Assembly (NCBI RefSeq): GCF_004193775.1
Contig: NC_041010.1
Span: 41,033,562 to 41,097,561, forward strand
DNA length: 64,000 nt
Direction of reading: 5' to 3'
From: Glycine soja
Taxonomy: Eukaryota; Streptophyta; Magnoliopsida; Fabales; Fabaceae
The notes beneath the pieces are model-generated. The model searched no databases. It was not told the origin of the DNA and saw only the letters and a program-made list of their open reading frames with translations. The position numbers and the translations under genes were made by a program. Shown here piece by piece: positions 49,023-62,006 of this stretch. How positions within the stretch are numbered: the first letter of the stretch is position 1; each line of letters starts with the position of its first letter.

Positions 49023-52000
49023 TCAGACAACATTGGCTTCTAGTTTATGATCAATTTCCCTGCTTCTCTTGGATTTACTTCCTCCTTCTTCTAAGGAATA
49101 CATCCAACGAAACCCACACTCTTTTGTGATCACTGCTTCCTCGTTATATTGGGTTTGAGCAAAGAATTGAATTGTAAGCTTTGGATCATGAGAGGTGCTC
49201 TTGTCATTAATGGTTTTCCTCTCTTTAATTACTTCCATCAGCTGCTTGTAAAATTGTGCATCATACCATAAAAATACATGATCTGCCATAAATTCAAATG
49301 GAGATTTAGGATGAAGCAAGACGCATTCTTCATCTACAAAGAAACTTGTTATGCTGATCCTTTCATCCCGGTCAGTTTCCAAGTAGCATTCACATCCAAT
49401 ACTTCCATGGCGTCCAATGTGGCATGATTGGACTTGAGAAACAACCAAGTAGAAAATGAAACCCAACAAATTAGGAGGAAGTTCAATAGTTATCAAAGCT
49501 TGTGTAAAGTGCCAATGGAACCGGTCTCGAATTTTGCCTCTTCTAGCTGGTAAATAGTAGCAAATCTTACCATTTCTAGCTGATGCATACAAATAAGGAG
49601 ATGGATACACATAAGAAGTATACACTTGATTGTCATCATTATCCGTGGATGCATCTTCATTTTCTAATACTGCCTCTGATGGTGGTTTTGCTCCAATTTC
49701 AATCCTTACAATGGCATCTTTCAAAATTGCTTCATATGAATCTTCATCCAATTTTATACAGTTAGGGAGCAGAAAAGTACACTTAGGTCTTTTGGATGGT
49801 TCAATCGTTGAACTTAACACTGTCCGAAGAGATTGGCAGTTCCAGACATGCAAGCACTGAGTGGATCGTGGAAGTGCAGGTATACGTTGAAGCATTTTGC
49901 ATTCAGCAACATCAAGAAGTTTGAGTCTTGGCAGATACTTCATGCTTTCGGGTAAGCTTATGATGGCACTATAATAGAGTCCTAAGTATTGCAATGATGA
50001 TAACAAGGAGATGTTATCTGGGATTTCGCACAAGCTTTGACAATCGTAAAAGATTAGACTTGTTACTGATTGGAAGCCAGAGCTAGGCAGTACCTTATGC
50101 AAGGTGTTCATGTTTCCTTGACTCAGTATAATTTCATTGGCAAAGTTTTCAGGAAGATCCACAAGACCATGATTAATTGGAAAAGAAAAGACTTCGAGAT
50201 TTCTGATAAGCAAGATTGATGGGGGGAGTTCATTCAAACCTGAACCTTCTAAATACGATCGTTGGAGAGATTGTGACCAAGTGTTGCTGCTAAGGCTCTT
50301 AATTGAGGTGCATCCGCCAACATTTAAAATTTCAAGCTTCTGGAGGGAGAAAATTGATGGATGAACACAAGGCAACCTTTCACATTGGCTTATTTTTACA
50401 AATTAAGGTTTGGGGCAAGAGACAAATTTGGACACTCTACAAGGAGTTTGGAGCCATGAAGGTCAATTGTCTCTAAATTTGGCAGATTCTGCAGCAACAT
50501 ATAATGGAACTAACAAGTTAGTACGTTTTGCTGGAAATTTCATATTTTAATTCATTTTTTATTGATATAGACCTCAATTTTTTTTATCAAACATAAATAC
50601 ATAATCGATATGTGAACCACATGTACCTGTACTCCATGCCAAAGTTTTTCCACATTGCTGTATCGCATTGATGGTAGAGATTCTAATGCATAACCATTCC
50701 ACCCAAAATATCTTAAGTTTTTAGGAAAGAATTCAATACCATTTGGAAGGTACACAGAATTAATTCTCTCAAAGTCTCGATTGAGAGTTTGGAAAGCAAG
50801 TAATCTCAGGTTTGGCATCTTTCTAAATGCGTTGGAGCTTAAATTTACATTTGTAATTTGAGTCATATCCAACCATATCCCTTCAACTGCACCAGTTCCC
50901 TGAGAAATAAAAAATAGAACTAATGTTAGTTCTTTTGTAATAATTTTGCGTTTTTTTTATACAATCGACTGCGTTGCCCAGGATTTTTAATACATTCTTC
51001 ACGAACAATTTCTCGATTTCTTGTAACAGATCATGCATATCTATGAAATTATTATATGAAGTAGTAGTGATAAGAGCTTTGTCTAAAAGACTTCTTATCC
51101 CTATATCTGCAGAAAAAATCACAGGCATTTAATATGTTTGTTACACAGTCACTTTTTTTTCCTTTAAAAAAACAAGCTATGTCTAGAAAAATGTTTTTCT
51201 CATCATCATCTAATCCATCATAACTCAATCTGAACACTGCCTGAACTTCTGTATTGGGAATTTTCTTCAATTTACTTAGTGCACTATCCCATTCATTTTC
51301 GGTTTTGGAACGAAGAAATGATCCCAAGACTTTCAAAGCTAAAGGGATTCCTTTGGCATAAACCATAGCTCTTTTTGACGACTCCACATATTCCTTTTTA
51401 GGATAGGTTATGCCAAAGGCATTTAAGCTAAAAAGTTTAAGGGAGTTCTGAAAGTTCATTTCCTCGACTTTATGAATTTTGTCAACTTCTCCACGTATAA
51501 GTACATGCTTATCTCTGGTTGTCACAATGACTCTGCTACCAGCTCCTAGCCAGTCACAATCCACTCCAATCAAATATTCTAAAAGTCGAGGAGTATTCAC
51601 ATCATCTAGTACAATGAAAACTTTCTTGTGCCTGAGTCTTCTTGTAACAGTAGAGGGTATCATTTTAGGAGTGTCAATACTAAGATCTCCCTTAGTAACT
51701 TGGAAAAAAAGTCTGTTGCATATGTAATTTAGTCCGTGCCTTCTTGATTCCTCTGCCTCATTTTCTAAGAAGCAAGTTCCTTCATACTGAGAGGAAACCT
51801 TGTGAAAAATAGCAGCAGTAAGAGTTGTTTTCCCAATACCTCCCATGCCCCAAATTCCAATGACTCGAACTTCCCCTGAATCAGTTTTCAGTAAAGATTC
51901 AATGCTTGTATAGTTTTCATCAGATATGAAAAGGCCTCTAAAGTCATTTGTGTACCTATGATTTAGTTTTTGCAAAACATCTATAATAATGTCTTCAATC

Positions 52001-53117
52001 AAGTCAGGTTCAGTCCTATACAGAGATTAAAAAGAAGAAAATTACATATGATAAGTTTTTTTGATAGAAATTAGATATAATAAGTTAGTATAAAAGTAAC
52101 CTTCAAATGAAAATAAGTCTTTAGAAGACAAAAATTGGATTTAAGAACAAATACCCTTCTATACACCACTAGATTCCACGAGAAGAAATAACAAATAGCT
52201 AAATTAAAATTTCCTCCATGCATAAAGTAAAAGAATGTAAGATGAACACATACTATAGACTAAGGTTTTTTTTTGGGGGGTACATATAATATAGACTACG
52301 CTTACAATAAGGGGATATTACCCTCTAAAAATTTAAAAATTATTGTCAAATATCACATTCTTTACAATAAGTTAGATTTCGTTGATTTGAGGTTAATTTG
52401 TTTATTGACATGGGCTTTCTTTTAGGCGCCATTACTTACGAGTCATACATTATGTCTCTACTGTGTGGAAACAATCCTTAAACATCAGAACTTATAACAT
52501 AGAATAAGTTGGGTTTGAAATTAACATTCTAACAAAAACTAACCACTAATCTTCACTAATAAAAAAAAAACATTATCTATAATATGACATCACACCTGTA
52601 TGTTTGAGAATGGAAGCCAGATAAATTGGCTGCTTCAAAGAGAGCGTCCTTCCATTTTTGCATCTTCTCCTTACTCACCTTCCAATCCTTCTTGTGTTTC
52701 GCCAATGCCGTGTGATAACTCCCACTCTGTTTGCGTACCTGAGACGGGCCTATTTTGTAGAACACAGGGAATAACATGAACGTCTTCTTCTCCTTGTTTC
52801 TTGCACTCCATTAGCTCAACGAGTTCATTCAAGCACCAACTAGAAGACGAATAGTTCTCTGAGAAGATAACCAACAAGAGAGTGGACTCTCTGATAGCTT
52901 TCACAAGTTGTGGCCAAACCTCGTATCCTTTCTGGATCCTGTAGTCTATGTAGGTCTGGATGCCGTTTCTGCACAGAGCAGCATGAAGATGGCTTGTGAA
53001 GTCACCGCGAGTATCCTCTCCTCGAAAGCTAATGAAAACATCATGATTTTCGGAAACAGCGGGAGAGGAAGAAAAAGAAGCACAGCCAACAACAGCAGCA
53101 GCATAAATAAAAGCCAT
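49023..53117 (-). pseudogene. TIR-NBS-LRR (TNL) disease resistance gene, frameshifted
   Basis: Intracellular immune receptor of the TNL class, broken. Exons by homology: TIR 53117-52596, NBS 52015 to about 50950, first LRR 50899-50627, LRR plus C-terminal domain 50488-49023. TIR motifs include DVFISFRGEDTR. NBS motifs: P-loop GMGGIGKTT, VFIVLDDV, GSRVIVTTRD, GIPLALKVLG, FLDIACFF and MHD. The 3' exon keeps LRRs and a post-LRR (C-JID-like) domain with its stop at 49023. Disruptions: one extra base in GGG at 52767-52769 (TIR); one extra base in the A6 run at 51113-51118; a net 4-bp loss near 51014, just after the MHDLLQE block; one base lost near 50391-50404. The usual WDPEE region at the end of the NBS exon also seems lost. 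Pieces could still be transcribed as a truncated TIR-type protein, but no full-length receptor can be made. Confidence 0.9.
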
Positions 53118-55039
53118 TGACGAAACAGTTTCTACTTTGGGGTGTTGTGACCTGGCCTCCAGAACTAAGAACCAAGTTCTACTCTTTTATTTTTTAAGGA
53201 AACTGGTTAGTTGACTCGCATTTTTTTTTTCTGCTGTGCTTCGTTTTAAGTTATCTGGTATCCCCTTGTGAAGCAAGTTCGTGGAATCGTGATGGTCTTG
53301 CACTTGCATGTTTGGAAATGGCTACCTTGGTCCACAATCCACCTTTCAAGTGGCAAATCAACTTGCTAAGCATGGCCTATATATTGGTTCTACCAAGTTA
53401 ATTTTTTATTGAGTTGGACAAGTTATTTCAATTAATTTTTAATTTTTTTATTAGTTAAAAATGTATTTGATTATTTGATAAATAAGTTTTGATAAATAAG
53501 TTTTTTTAATAGTTTATTAGTAATTTTTAACATTTTTAAAATGATAATTTTTTTTTATATTTTTTTCTATTTTTGTCCTCAATATATTTATTCATTTTTT
53601 ATGAATACTTATAATTTAACAAATTAATTTTTTCATTTTTCAACTAATTTTTTAGTTTTTAGCTAATTTTTCATCTAGTAGTTGGAAGTTAAAAGTTGAT
53701 AGCTGAAAGCTAACAAATAACTTATAAAATTAAAAGTGTTCAATAAAATTAAGTATTGAAGTAATTGAGATAAAATAACAAAAAGATAATAATATCATGA
53801 TTTATTTAAGATAGGTAACAGGGAATATGAATAAATATATCCATCATAAAAGTGGAAGAAAATATAAAAGCTAGAAACTAGCATATTAAAAAAGACTATT
53901 TCAAGTAACATTTCAGAAAATATTAAAAACTATTAAAAAAAACTTATTTATTAAACAATCAAATGTGTTTTTTAACTACTAAAAAAACTAAAAATTAATT
54001 AAAATATTTTGTCAAATTATATGTACAAAATGATTTTTATTGTCAATACATCGACCTTTTACTCTTAATAGATATATATTGTAAGTGTAAATTTTTTTTG
54101 CACTAGCATCTAATAAAGTTTAATTAATTTGTTATGTCACAATTTTCAAAGTACAATTTAAATTAAAAAAGAAAGTAAAATAAAGAGTACTTCATATTTC
54201 TTTCATTTATATGTAGAGCTGAATATACCAGTAATTCTGTCCGTTTGAACTGCACCCACATATATAGTCTAGTGCGCCTATTGAGTCCGCAAAATAAATG
54301 AACTCCATTTTTAAGGTAGCCCGCAATCGTACTGCAAAGCATGCAGGCTAAACAACCCGATCAGCATTCAGGACAGGTAAAAAAAAAAAAGAAAGAAAAA
54401 CCCAAATTTAAACCAAATTTTTGCTTGTGCTATTAAAATGTCTTTTCATGGAAAATCCCAAGCAACAATATCTCCACAGGTTTAATAAAATGTGTATAAC
54501 TCGGCCGATATATATTATTTTGATCTAAATTAATTGATATTTTTAATATATAATTTAATTCAAAATTATATTAAATTCAAATTAAGATTATTTTAAATTA
54601 AGGTAAATAATATTAGAAACTTTTCCAGCTTTACAACAATAGAAGGAAAATATCTCAAATAACCAATAAACATCATTAGTTTTTTTATATATATAAAAAA
54701 AAAAGTTAACTCATTAAAAAATCGCAAGCAACATTTAACCTACAGGTTAAACGTGTCAGGCTAAAAAGCACACTTCTTAAATGGGTTGTTAATATTGATG
54801 CTCGTAGCCCGTGTGGGTTGTGAGTTATACTGGCAGCCTGCGAGCTAGAGCTCCAATGCCCAACTCATGACTAAAAAAGAAAACTGTAATAGACAAATTC
54901 ATGACTAAAAAAAGACTTTGGTTCTCAATAACGCTGTGACAGTCACAAACATATACATCATTTGATATCATCCTCATTTAAATTTTTTAATAAATTGCCA
55001 ACCCTTCGATAAATTACACATTTGACATTTTACAAGCAA
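53118..55039. other. Intergenic between TNL pseudogene and GH3 gene
   Basis: Left edge: former TNL promoter. Middle: a fold-back MITE (53412-54018). From about 54.2 to 54.87 kb there is a stretch with GCCCG-type motifs (AGCCCGCAATCG, GTAGCCCGTGTGGG) that may be the remains of another DNA transposon; its ends could not be placed. No gene. Confidence 0.55.
53412..54018. mobile_element. Fold-back MITE, copy C, both arms present
   Basis: The left part (about 53412-53690) is an inverted version of the right part (about 53700-54018). The left end AGTTGGACAAGTTATTTCAA mirrors the right end AATTAAAATATTTTGTCAA. TTTTCAACTAATTTTTTAG mirrors CTAAAAATTAATT-type text. The right arm also resembles copies A and B, which appear to be single-arm or rearranged members. 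About 600 bp, no ORF. The target duplication was not identified. Confidence 0.65.
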
Positions 55040-58000
55040 TCAATAAATTTCAATTGAAACAACGTGCTCTAAGTCCCCTACACTCAAAGTGTGGGGGCCC
55101 ATGGGCAAAATCCTTTTTCCTTGCTTGTCTGCAAAGCTCAAGTGTTCACAAGGATGCACCAAAATGCTTGTTTCAGTTGGTTTGCTAGAAATAGTATGCA
55201 GACGGCTGAACCCAACCAATTGGGTTTCTGGAGAACCATCTACAACTTTTGGCCCTTTAGAGAACAACATTACAACATGGCTTCCATCCAAACCACCAAG
55301 GTTCATCACAGAAATATGCACTGAGAAGCTCAATTTGTTGCAATTTTGCAACTGATTAACTGGAACATAATCAACTCCATAAACCTCATTCTCTACCTGA
55401 TATAATAATCTCTTTCTAGAACCATCTTTGATGGTTCTAGACAAACTAATTTTACTTGGAGCTGATAAGAAATTGTATGAAAAATCACTGAAACTTAAAC
55501 CATGCCCAAATCCATATACTCTACCTCCAGTATAAAACCGGTAGGTCCTTCCTGGATAACCACGTGAAGGATCAGCTCGCATGCTCATCTCATTCATGGG
55601 AACATTAGTAAATGCCTCAGGGTACCAAGTCATTGGCAGTCTTCCGGCTGCATCAAAAACCAACTTGGATAGTTAAAACTCTGCCATAGATAATTGACAA
55701 AGCAAATTTTAAATTCAAGTATTTCACACAGTACTTTATAGGTAACCCATATAAACATTTAAAAACAAAGCTACTAAAACACCTAATTGTGACTTTTTAT
55801 GCCAAAGTAGGGTTTATTTAGTAACTGATTGTCTAATTGGAGTACTTCACAATTAATCTCCAATCCATTTCAAAAAAAATTATTTAGACTACTATATATG
55901 TGTGAGTATTAATAAACCCATATGCGTGTGTGTGTGTAACCAACAATCACGCACAACTACATATACACACGACATGAAAACACTGACTTCATTATATTAT
56001 GACAAATAAACAATTTGGATACTAACCTATTTGCCGTGGTTGTTTATGGACAACTAATGATACTGCAATTTTAGAAGCAATAATAATGTAGGAAGCCAAG
56101 CTAGGAGAATGGAAATTAGCAGTTTAGCACCGAAGCTAACTTCAGTGTCACACAAACTGTCATAAATTATTTCGATTCACCTTCATTTTTATTAGACTCC
56201 ATTAGCAGATTGCTTTTTTAATTTTATCATCATCTGATAATGATAGCCAATATCAACATTAAGCTGATCCGATACTGGTACAACTGCAGACTAATAGGTA
56301 GTTGACAATACTATGCACAAGGAGCATGGAACCTTGGGATGTCAAAACATGTTGCATTGTACAATCCTATGCATTGAAGCGTGATTTTGACAATACTAAC
56401 TACTAGTCTACTACTTCATGCAATTTCCAAAATTGAGCTCAATTACAGAGTTTTTCTGATTTTAGTCAAACCTCAATTATATTCTTAATTATTCAATCAC
56501 ATTCTTTCTTTTCTTTTTCGTACCCCATTGCCCAGAGGCTCTTCGCTATGCGAAGGTATGGGGGAGGGATGTTGTACGCAGCCTTACCCTTGCATATGCA
56601 AAGAGGCTGTTTCCGGATTCGAACCCATATCCAATCACATTCAATTAAGGATAATTTTTTAGAAAAAGTACACTTGACAGTAGTTAGTGTAAAGTTAAAA
56701 ATAACAACTATCACTCTGGGAGAGCATAGAGCCTCATCTAATTTCAAATGTTCCCAATGCATAAAGACGGCCTTGTCTAACAGCATATTCATTTATAAGT
56801 ATACATACCTGGATTAAACTCTCCAAAGATAATTTCAGCTAGAGCTTTTCCACCAGCTTCACCAGGGTATCCCAACCAAATAATACTTGCGATTTGTGGA
56901 TTTTTTTCAGCAAAAGAGACATCAAGAGGTCCTCCACCAATAAGAACAAGAATAACTGGATTTTTACTAGCATCAGCTACAGATGATACAAGGTTCATTT
57001 GTTTACCAGGCAAGAGAAGACTAACTCGGTCATGATCCTCTGTCTCTTGCGTTGCATCAAGCCCAGCAACTATAACAACAAAATCAGCTTGCTTTGCAGT
57101 GTCAATGGCCTCAGCAAAACCGTCATCAGAATCACATGGTACATCATAGCAACCAAAAGCGTATGATATCCTCTCTGCAAACTCTCCAAGTCCTTCATAT
57201 AAGCTTGATGAGGAGCAAGGAATTCCTACATTATTAGGTAGTAGGTACAACATCATACAGTTCGATGTCAGGGTTTTGAGGGGTCTTCTAAAAGATAGAG
57301 AAACATTTAAAAGATGATGGCCTAAACAATTGTTAAATGACAAATAATAAATTGATAAAACAGCAATTATTTCAGAATAGAAAAAGTATTTGGCATTTCA
57401 GTGTGAAAGTCCTGTGTACATATATCAATGCCATTGGAGTGTAGGGTTGTATAAAAGAATAGCCTGACCACAGGCATGAGGTATCTACTGCAAGCAAAAT
57501 TAAATGAAACAAACCAAATGAAGATGGAAAAATTACAATGTCCCAATATGAAAATCATACCTGAGTAGCCACCACCTAATTTGGTTGTAGTTGCCAATGG
57601 ACCAATGACAGCTAAGGAGGCACCAATATCCCTATCCAAGGGAAGGAACTTCTTGTCATTCTTCAGCAGTACAATCCCCTGCCTTGCAGCATCAAGTGCC
57701 AGTGTTTTGTGTTCTTGGGTGCAAACATCCTTTGGTCCCAATTTGCCAAACCGACCTCTTATAGGGTCTCCATCAAACAGTCCAAGGCGCAGTTGAACAG
57801 AGAAAAGGTTAAGAAGTGCTCGATCTAAATCTTCCTCTTTAACCTTTCCTTGCTCAATAGCAGATTCAGTATGTCGAAGCATAAACGTCCCGCAATTAAT
57901 ATCCATACCTGATGAATTGAGAAAATCTCAGAAACCATCCAATTCATATGAAGTTGCTGCAACAAATTCAATGAAACCATGCATTTAAATAGACAAACAA

Positions 58001-59851
58001 AAAACCTGCTTTGAGAACGTCAGCAACAGCATCCTCCTGGGATTTTGCGTATTTCTGATACTCATAAACCGTGGCCACAGCATCACAATCTGAGGTGATG
58101 TACCTATACTCAAAACCACCAATCCTGATAATCAACAAAAGATCCTCTTCTTTTTCGTTTTCATAATTTTTCACAATGACACAAATTCCAAAGACCCACA
58201 AACCCTACCCTTTAAACCCCCACTTGTCTCTAGCCAGTCCCAGGAGTTCCTCGCTAGCACAAGCAGGAACACCATTCACCTCATTGTAGGAACACATCAA
58301 GCAGCTTGCTTTCCCTTGCTGAATACAACTACGAAATGGGGGCTGATAAGTGTCTTCCAAATCCTGTTGTGATACCTACAAACATGGAACCAATTGACGA
58401 CAATTGCCAAACAACCAAAACCAAACTCACTCACACCATACCAATCCAAAAACAACAATAACAATATGCATTGTCAGTGTAAAGATTTTACAATATCAAC
58501 CAACCAAGAATCATCCTTAAGTATGACTTGTAAAGTAGTTATTATAAAAAATCAACACCTTATAGTTCCAATCTAAGAAGACCCTCCGACTCTCAGAGGA
58601 TGGTCTAAAGATTGACTATGTCTGGTCCATTTAAATGTGTGCTGTCTCACTTCCTAGCATGTGTGGAGGTTGATATCTAACTTGATGGGTCGTCATTCCA
58701 TCATGGGTGATACCCCAGTATGATTGTTTTATCCCCTTATGGTCCTCAACCTGGTGGCTCAAGAACCAAACATGGTAACCAATGTCCAGAGTCAGTTTGG
58801 CCCAAAAGGTCAGCCTGAATAACAGAGGGTACACAGCCCTCTAGTCTCGAGCTTAAGAGGCGAACGAGGCTAAGGTGTGTCTGAGCTCTGGATCAACTGG
58901 GGGATCGGGAGGGTACATTATCGTATGGCATAGCCAATATGTGATTGGATGACTGTGACTCTATGAGTGCATTCTAATTAAATTCCACTCCTAAACTCTT
59001 CTACACTATCTTCCTACTAATTCTCAAGATATTAAATACATATATTTATTTATTCATTTGTTTAGGACTAAAATTAATTGTTCTACATAAACTACTTAAG
59101 AAACTATCATCAGTCAAAGAAGAAGAGAAAAGAAAAGGAAACTCACCACAGCATTGAAGTTATACCTGGAGAACTGTCCCCACATGTCCAAATCATAAGC
59201 AGTGAAATGTTTGCAACACGCAGACACCATAAGCGTATCATCATCATCAACAACGACAGCATCTTGGATTCCGCTGAGTCCCTGAAGGCCTCTAACATAC
59301 TCAACAGCATAAGCAGAAGCGAGCATGGGGTCCTCGCCGGGGGTCTCCTGGCCGCGGCCCCACCTAGGGTCCCTGAAGAGGTTGATGTTGGGGGCCCAGA
59401 AGGTGAGCCCGGCCTGGCCCACGTTAAACATGGCGCGGGCCTCGCGGGCGATGGCGGCGGCGGTGCGGAGCCAGAGGGAGCGGTTGAAGGAGGCGGCGGA
59501 GAGGATGACCTGGGGGAAGCTGGTGGCGGAGGGGACGGCGCCGGCGAAGGAGACGCCGGGGCCGTTGAGGGCGAGGCCGTGGAGGGACTCGGACCACCAC
59601 TGGTAGGCGGGGATGCCGAGGCGGGGGATGGAGGAGGCGTTGTTGGAGAGGAGGAGGATCTTCTCAGGGAGAGTGAGGAGGGACACGAGGGAGCGCGCAC
59701 GTGTGAGAGTGGGGAGGGAAGTGTCGCAGAAGGGGTGGGACTGGGAGAATTTGCAAGCGTAGTCAGTGGTGCTTGTTGTTGTTGAGGAGAGGAAGAAGAT
59801 GAGAAAGAGAAGCAACGTCCAAGCGGAACTCCATTGCCATTGCTTTGACAT
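55040..59851 (-). CDS. GH3 beta-D-xylosidase / arabinofuranosidase-like (BXL family)
   Basis: Secreted cell-wall glycosidase of family GH3, probably releasing xylose or arabinose from wall polysaccharides in the apoplast. Exons 59851-59147, 58375-58209, 58103-58006, 57908-57561, 57225-56809 and 55647-55040 are GT-AG and sum to 2343 nt, 780 aa, the usual length for plant BXLs. The start ATG at 59851 leads straight into a signal peptide (hydrophobic core LLLFLIFFL); an in-frame GTG 21 bp upstream is not a plausible start. The N-terminal GH3 domain has WWSESLHG, RDPRWGRGQETPGEDP, CCKHFTAYDLD and TSDCDAV with the expected nucleophile at about Asp296. The GH3 C-terminal domain has QETEDHDRVSLLLPGKQ, followed by a fibronectin-III-like end. 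Closest in my memory to Arabidopsis BXL7/BXL6; the exact paralogue and substrate are not provable here. Intron 5 carries a SINE. Confidence 0.93.
56505..56631 (-). mobile_element. 5'-truncated Au-type SINE in intron 5 of the GH3 gene
   Basis: On the minus strand the element opens at the RNA polymerase III B box GGTTCGAATCC, continues through text typical of plant Au-like SINEs (GCAAGGGTAAGGCTGCGTAC, CGCATAGCGAAGAGCCT), and ends with an A-rich GAAAAAGAAAAGAAA tail. Both sides carry the 11-bp direct repeat CAATCACATTC (56494-56504 and 56632-56642). The A box part is missing, so it is a truncated, probably transcriptionally dead copy. Confidence 0.85.
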
Positions 59852-61673
59852 CTCACCCTTTCTTCTTCTCACTGTTACGGATCACACACCTCAACCACTT
59901 TTTCTTTTTGTTAGCTGTTTAGACCAATTATTGGATATTATTTTCCCCACTAAGAAAATTAGATTTTTTATTTTAATTTGTTTGATCATTGATGAAAAAC
60001 AAAAGGAAAGGATAGGCTTGTGTATGATTAAGATTGCAATCTTTACAGTAGAAATATATTTCAATTAAATTTTATTTAATCGAATGTTTATATTTGGAAT
60101 TCAACTTTTTGAAAAAATATTTATTTTTTCTGTTATTTATTGATTCTTAGTATAAAATCGTTATACTGTTTAAAGAAGTAATTTTTTTAGCATCTATTTA
60201 TTATTTTTATAAAATTTAAATTTGAGACTTTATTTTCTAAAACTAGGGTCATTATCGCTTACATTAACAAGTTAAGGTGGGTTGATATGTTTTTTCTTAA
60301 AATAAAGACACGTCACAAGTTTTAATAATAATTTTATAATCATACTTACATATGACTTAATAATGTTGAATTCAAGCAATTCTCAATAAGAAATTTACAT
60401 TCGGTATGACTAAGTCATCTTCGTTCTCACAAAAATCAAGATAAGAATGAAAACATTATTTCATGAATACCAAACAAAAATAGAAATTAATTAGTGAGAA
60501 TGATAATGTCAGATCTTCCATGAAACATGATTGCCAAGGATTTAGCATTGTGCTTGTGGTTAAATTTTCTATCACTACTCTCTTTTTCCTGGTCCAAAAA
60601 TTTCTACTTCAATTTGGGCTAAAAGCAACAGTAAGACAATTGAATTATTCACTTCCCTAAGTATATTTTGTACTTTCTATTATTTTAAAAATCTCAATCT
60701 ATCCCTTCTTCCTCTTCTTTCTCCCGCAACCGTAGCATGTTCCCATTCTGCATCTTTCCAATTCTTCCCTTATTCTCCAACTCTTCTTCTCCCGGCCATC
60801 AAAGGTATAAAGAAAGTCCAATTTGACTCCATAGAACTCTCTCTCCTTCTCCAACTCTCTACTGTGCATGTACGTTTTATCACATTCACATTCACATTGT
60901 GGACTTGATTCTAGAAAAGGTTTTTCGTAAGAGAATAAGTTCACTTACGGAATAGTCATTCTAAAAGGAAAATTTTTATGAAACACTTTTTTCCGTAAAC
61001 AAAAATAATAGTGTTATCTAGAACAATCATTTCAGAAGGTACAAAATGTACTTCCAAAAAGGCTATTACGGATTGTAATTTTTGCTTTTGCAATGTTTCT
61101 TCCATAATCCAAAATTGTACTTTTTGAAATGGTCTTTTCAAAAGATGCAAAATACACTTTCATAAAAGCTATTTTGGATTGTAGTTGTTGTTTCAGAACG
61201 AACTTTTCGTAAGCCCAATACTAATTTTTAAAACTCCCTTCCTAGAATATATAAAATACATTTCTGAGAGTACTTCTGGAATGCTTCCGGAATAGTCACT
61301 CCTTAAGCTAAAGTACTTCTGGAACAACCATTTTAGAAGTTTTTTGGCTTACATAAAGGTGATTTTAGAAGCTTTTTTTGCTTATGAAAAGCTCATTCCA
61401 TAAGATTTTTTTGCTTATGAAAAAGTCATTTCGAAAGATTTTTTTGCTTATGAAAAGGTTATTTCAAAAGTAATTTTTGGTTACAGAATGGACATTCTTA
61501 AATGCAACCCCATCCACATTGGAAAACACCCCCCACTAGAACCCATCCCCACCATAAACCAACCCCAACCCCACTAGAAACCTACCCAAACCCACACCAG
61601 GAAGGAAGAAGTTTACCTTTGATGATGAAAGAGGAAGTGAACGAGGATGTGCAGCTTCGAGACGAAGGATGAA
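59852..61673. other. Intergenic, GH3 promoter to copia element
   Basis: Left part should hold the GH3 promoter (minus strand). 60.9-61.5 kb is built of degenerate repeats around GGAATAGTCA, TTATGAAAA and TTTTGCTT motifs that resolve into a 33-bp minisatellite at its right end. 61.5-61.62 kb is C/A-rich (CCCCAACCCCACTAGAAAC). No gene recognised. Confidence 0.6.
61313..61511. repeat. 33-bp minisatellite, about six units
   Basis: Unit starts at 61313/61314, 61347, 61380, 61413, 61446 and 61479. The last four steps are exactly 33 bp. The best units begin GCTTATGAAAA and end in a T7 run. Degenerate relatives extend left to about 60940 with longer spacing. Confidence 0.85.
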
Positions 61674-62004
61674 TGTTGAAGATATACTTTTGTAACTGCA
61701 TAATATTTTATTTTTCAGTTTTTAAAATAGGATTTAGTAAATAAGTTGATTTCCTATATTTTAGGAGTAAGACAGTTTTAATGGATTAGCCTAGTCAAAT
61801 AAGCGGTTCCTATCTTTAAGGAGCAAGTTAGTTTTAATATTCTGTTTTGCTAATATCTTGTTATCTAATTAGTTTATCATTTGCTATTTATTGTATCGCT
61901 GCTAAGAACAATTTGAATTAGAATAGAATAATTCTATTTCCTCCGCATACGCATTGTCTCTCTTCTCTCCTCTGTTTTTTATAATTTCCTCCTCAAAACC
62001 AACA
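61674..62004 (+). repeat. 5' LTR of the copia element
   Basis: 331 bp, starts TGTTGAAGATATAC and ends AACA, giving the standard TG...CA ends. Followed two bases later by the primer binding site. The first 130 bp match the 3' LTR except for one T/G difference near position 46. Confidence 0.9.
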
Positions 62005-62006
62005 AT

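Noticed and set aside
59078..59856. Long ORFs (about 235 codons) in other frames over the GH3 first exon
   Set aside because: Products of the GC-rich codon usage of exon 1. The sense frame has a signal peptide, GH3 motifs and correct splicing.
59852..59872. Upstream start for the GH3 protein adding seven residues
   Set aside because: The upstream codon is GTG. The ATG at 59851 gives a normal signal peptide.
61313..61511. CRISPR-like array (short evenly spaced repeats)
   Set aside because: The repeats are contiguous 33-bp units without unique spacers, in a plant nuclear context; it is a minisatellite.
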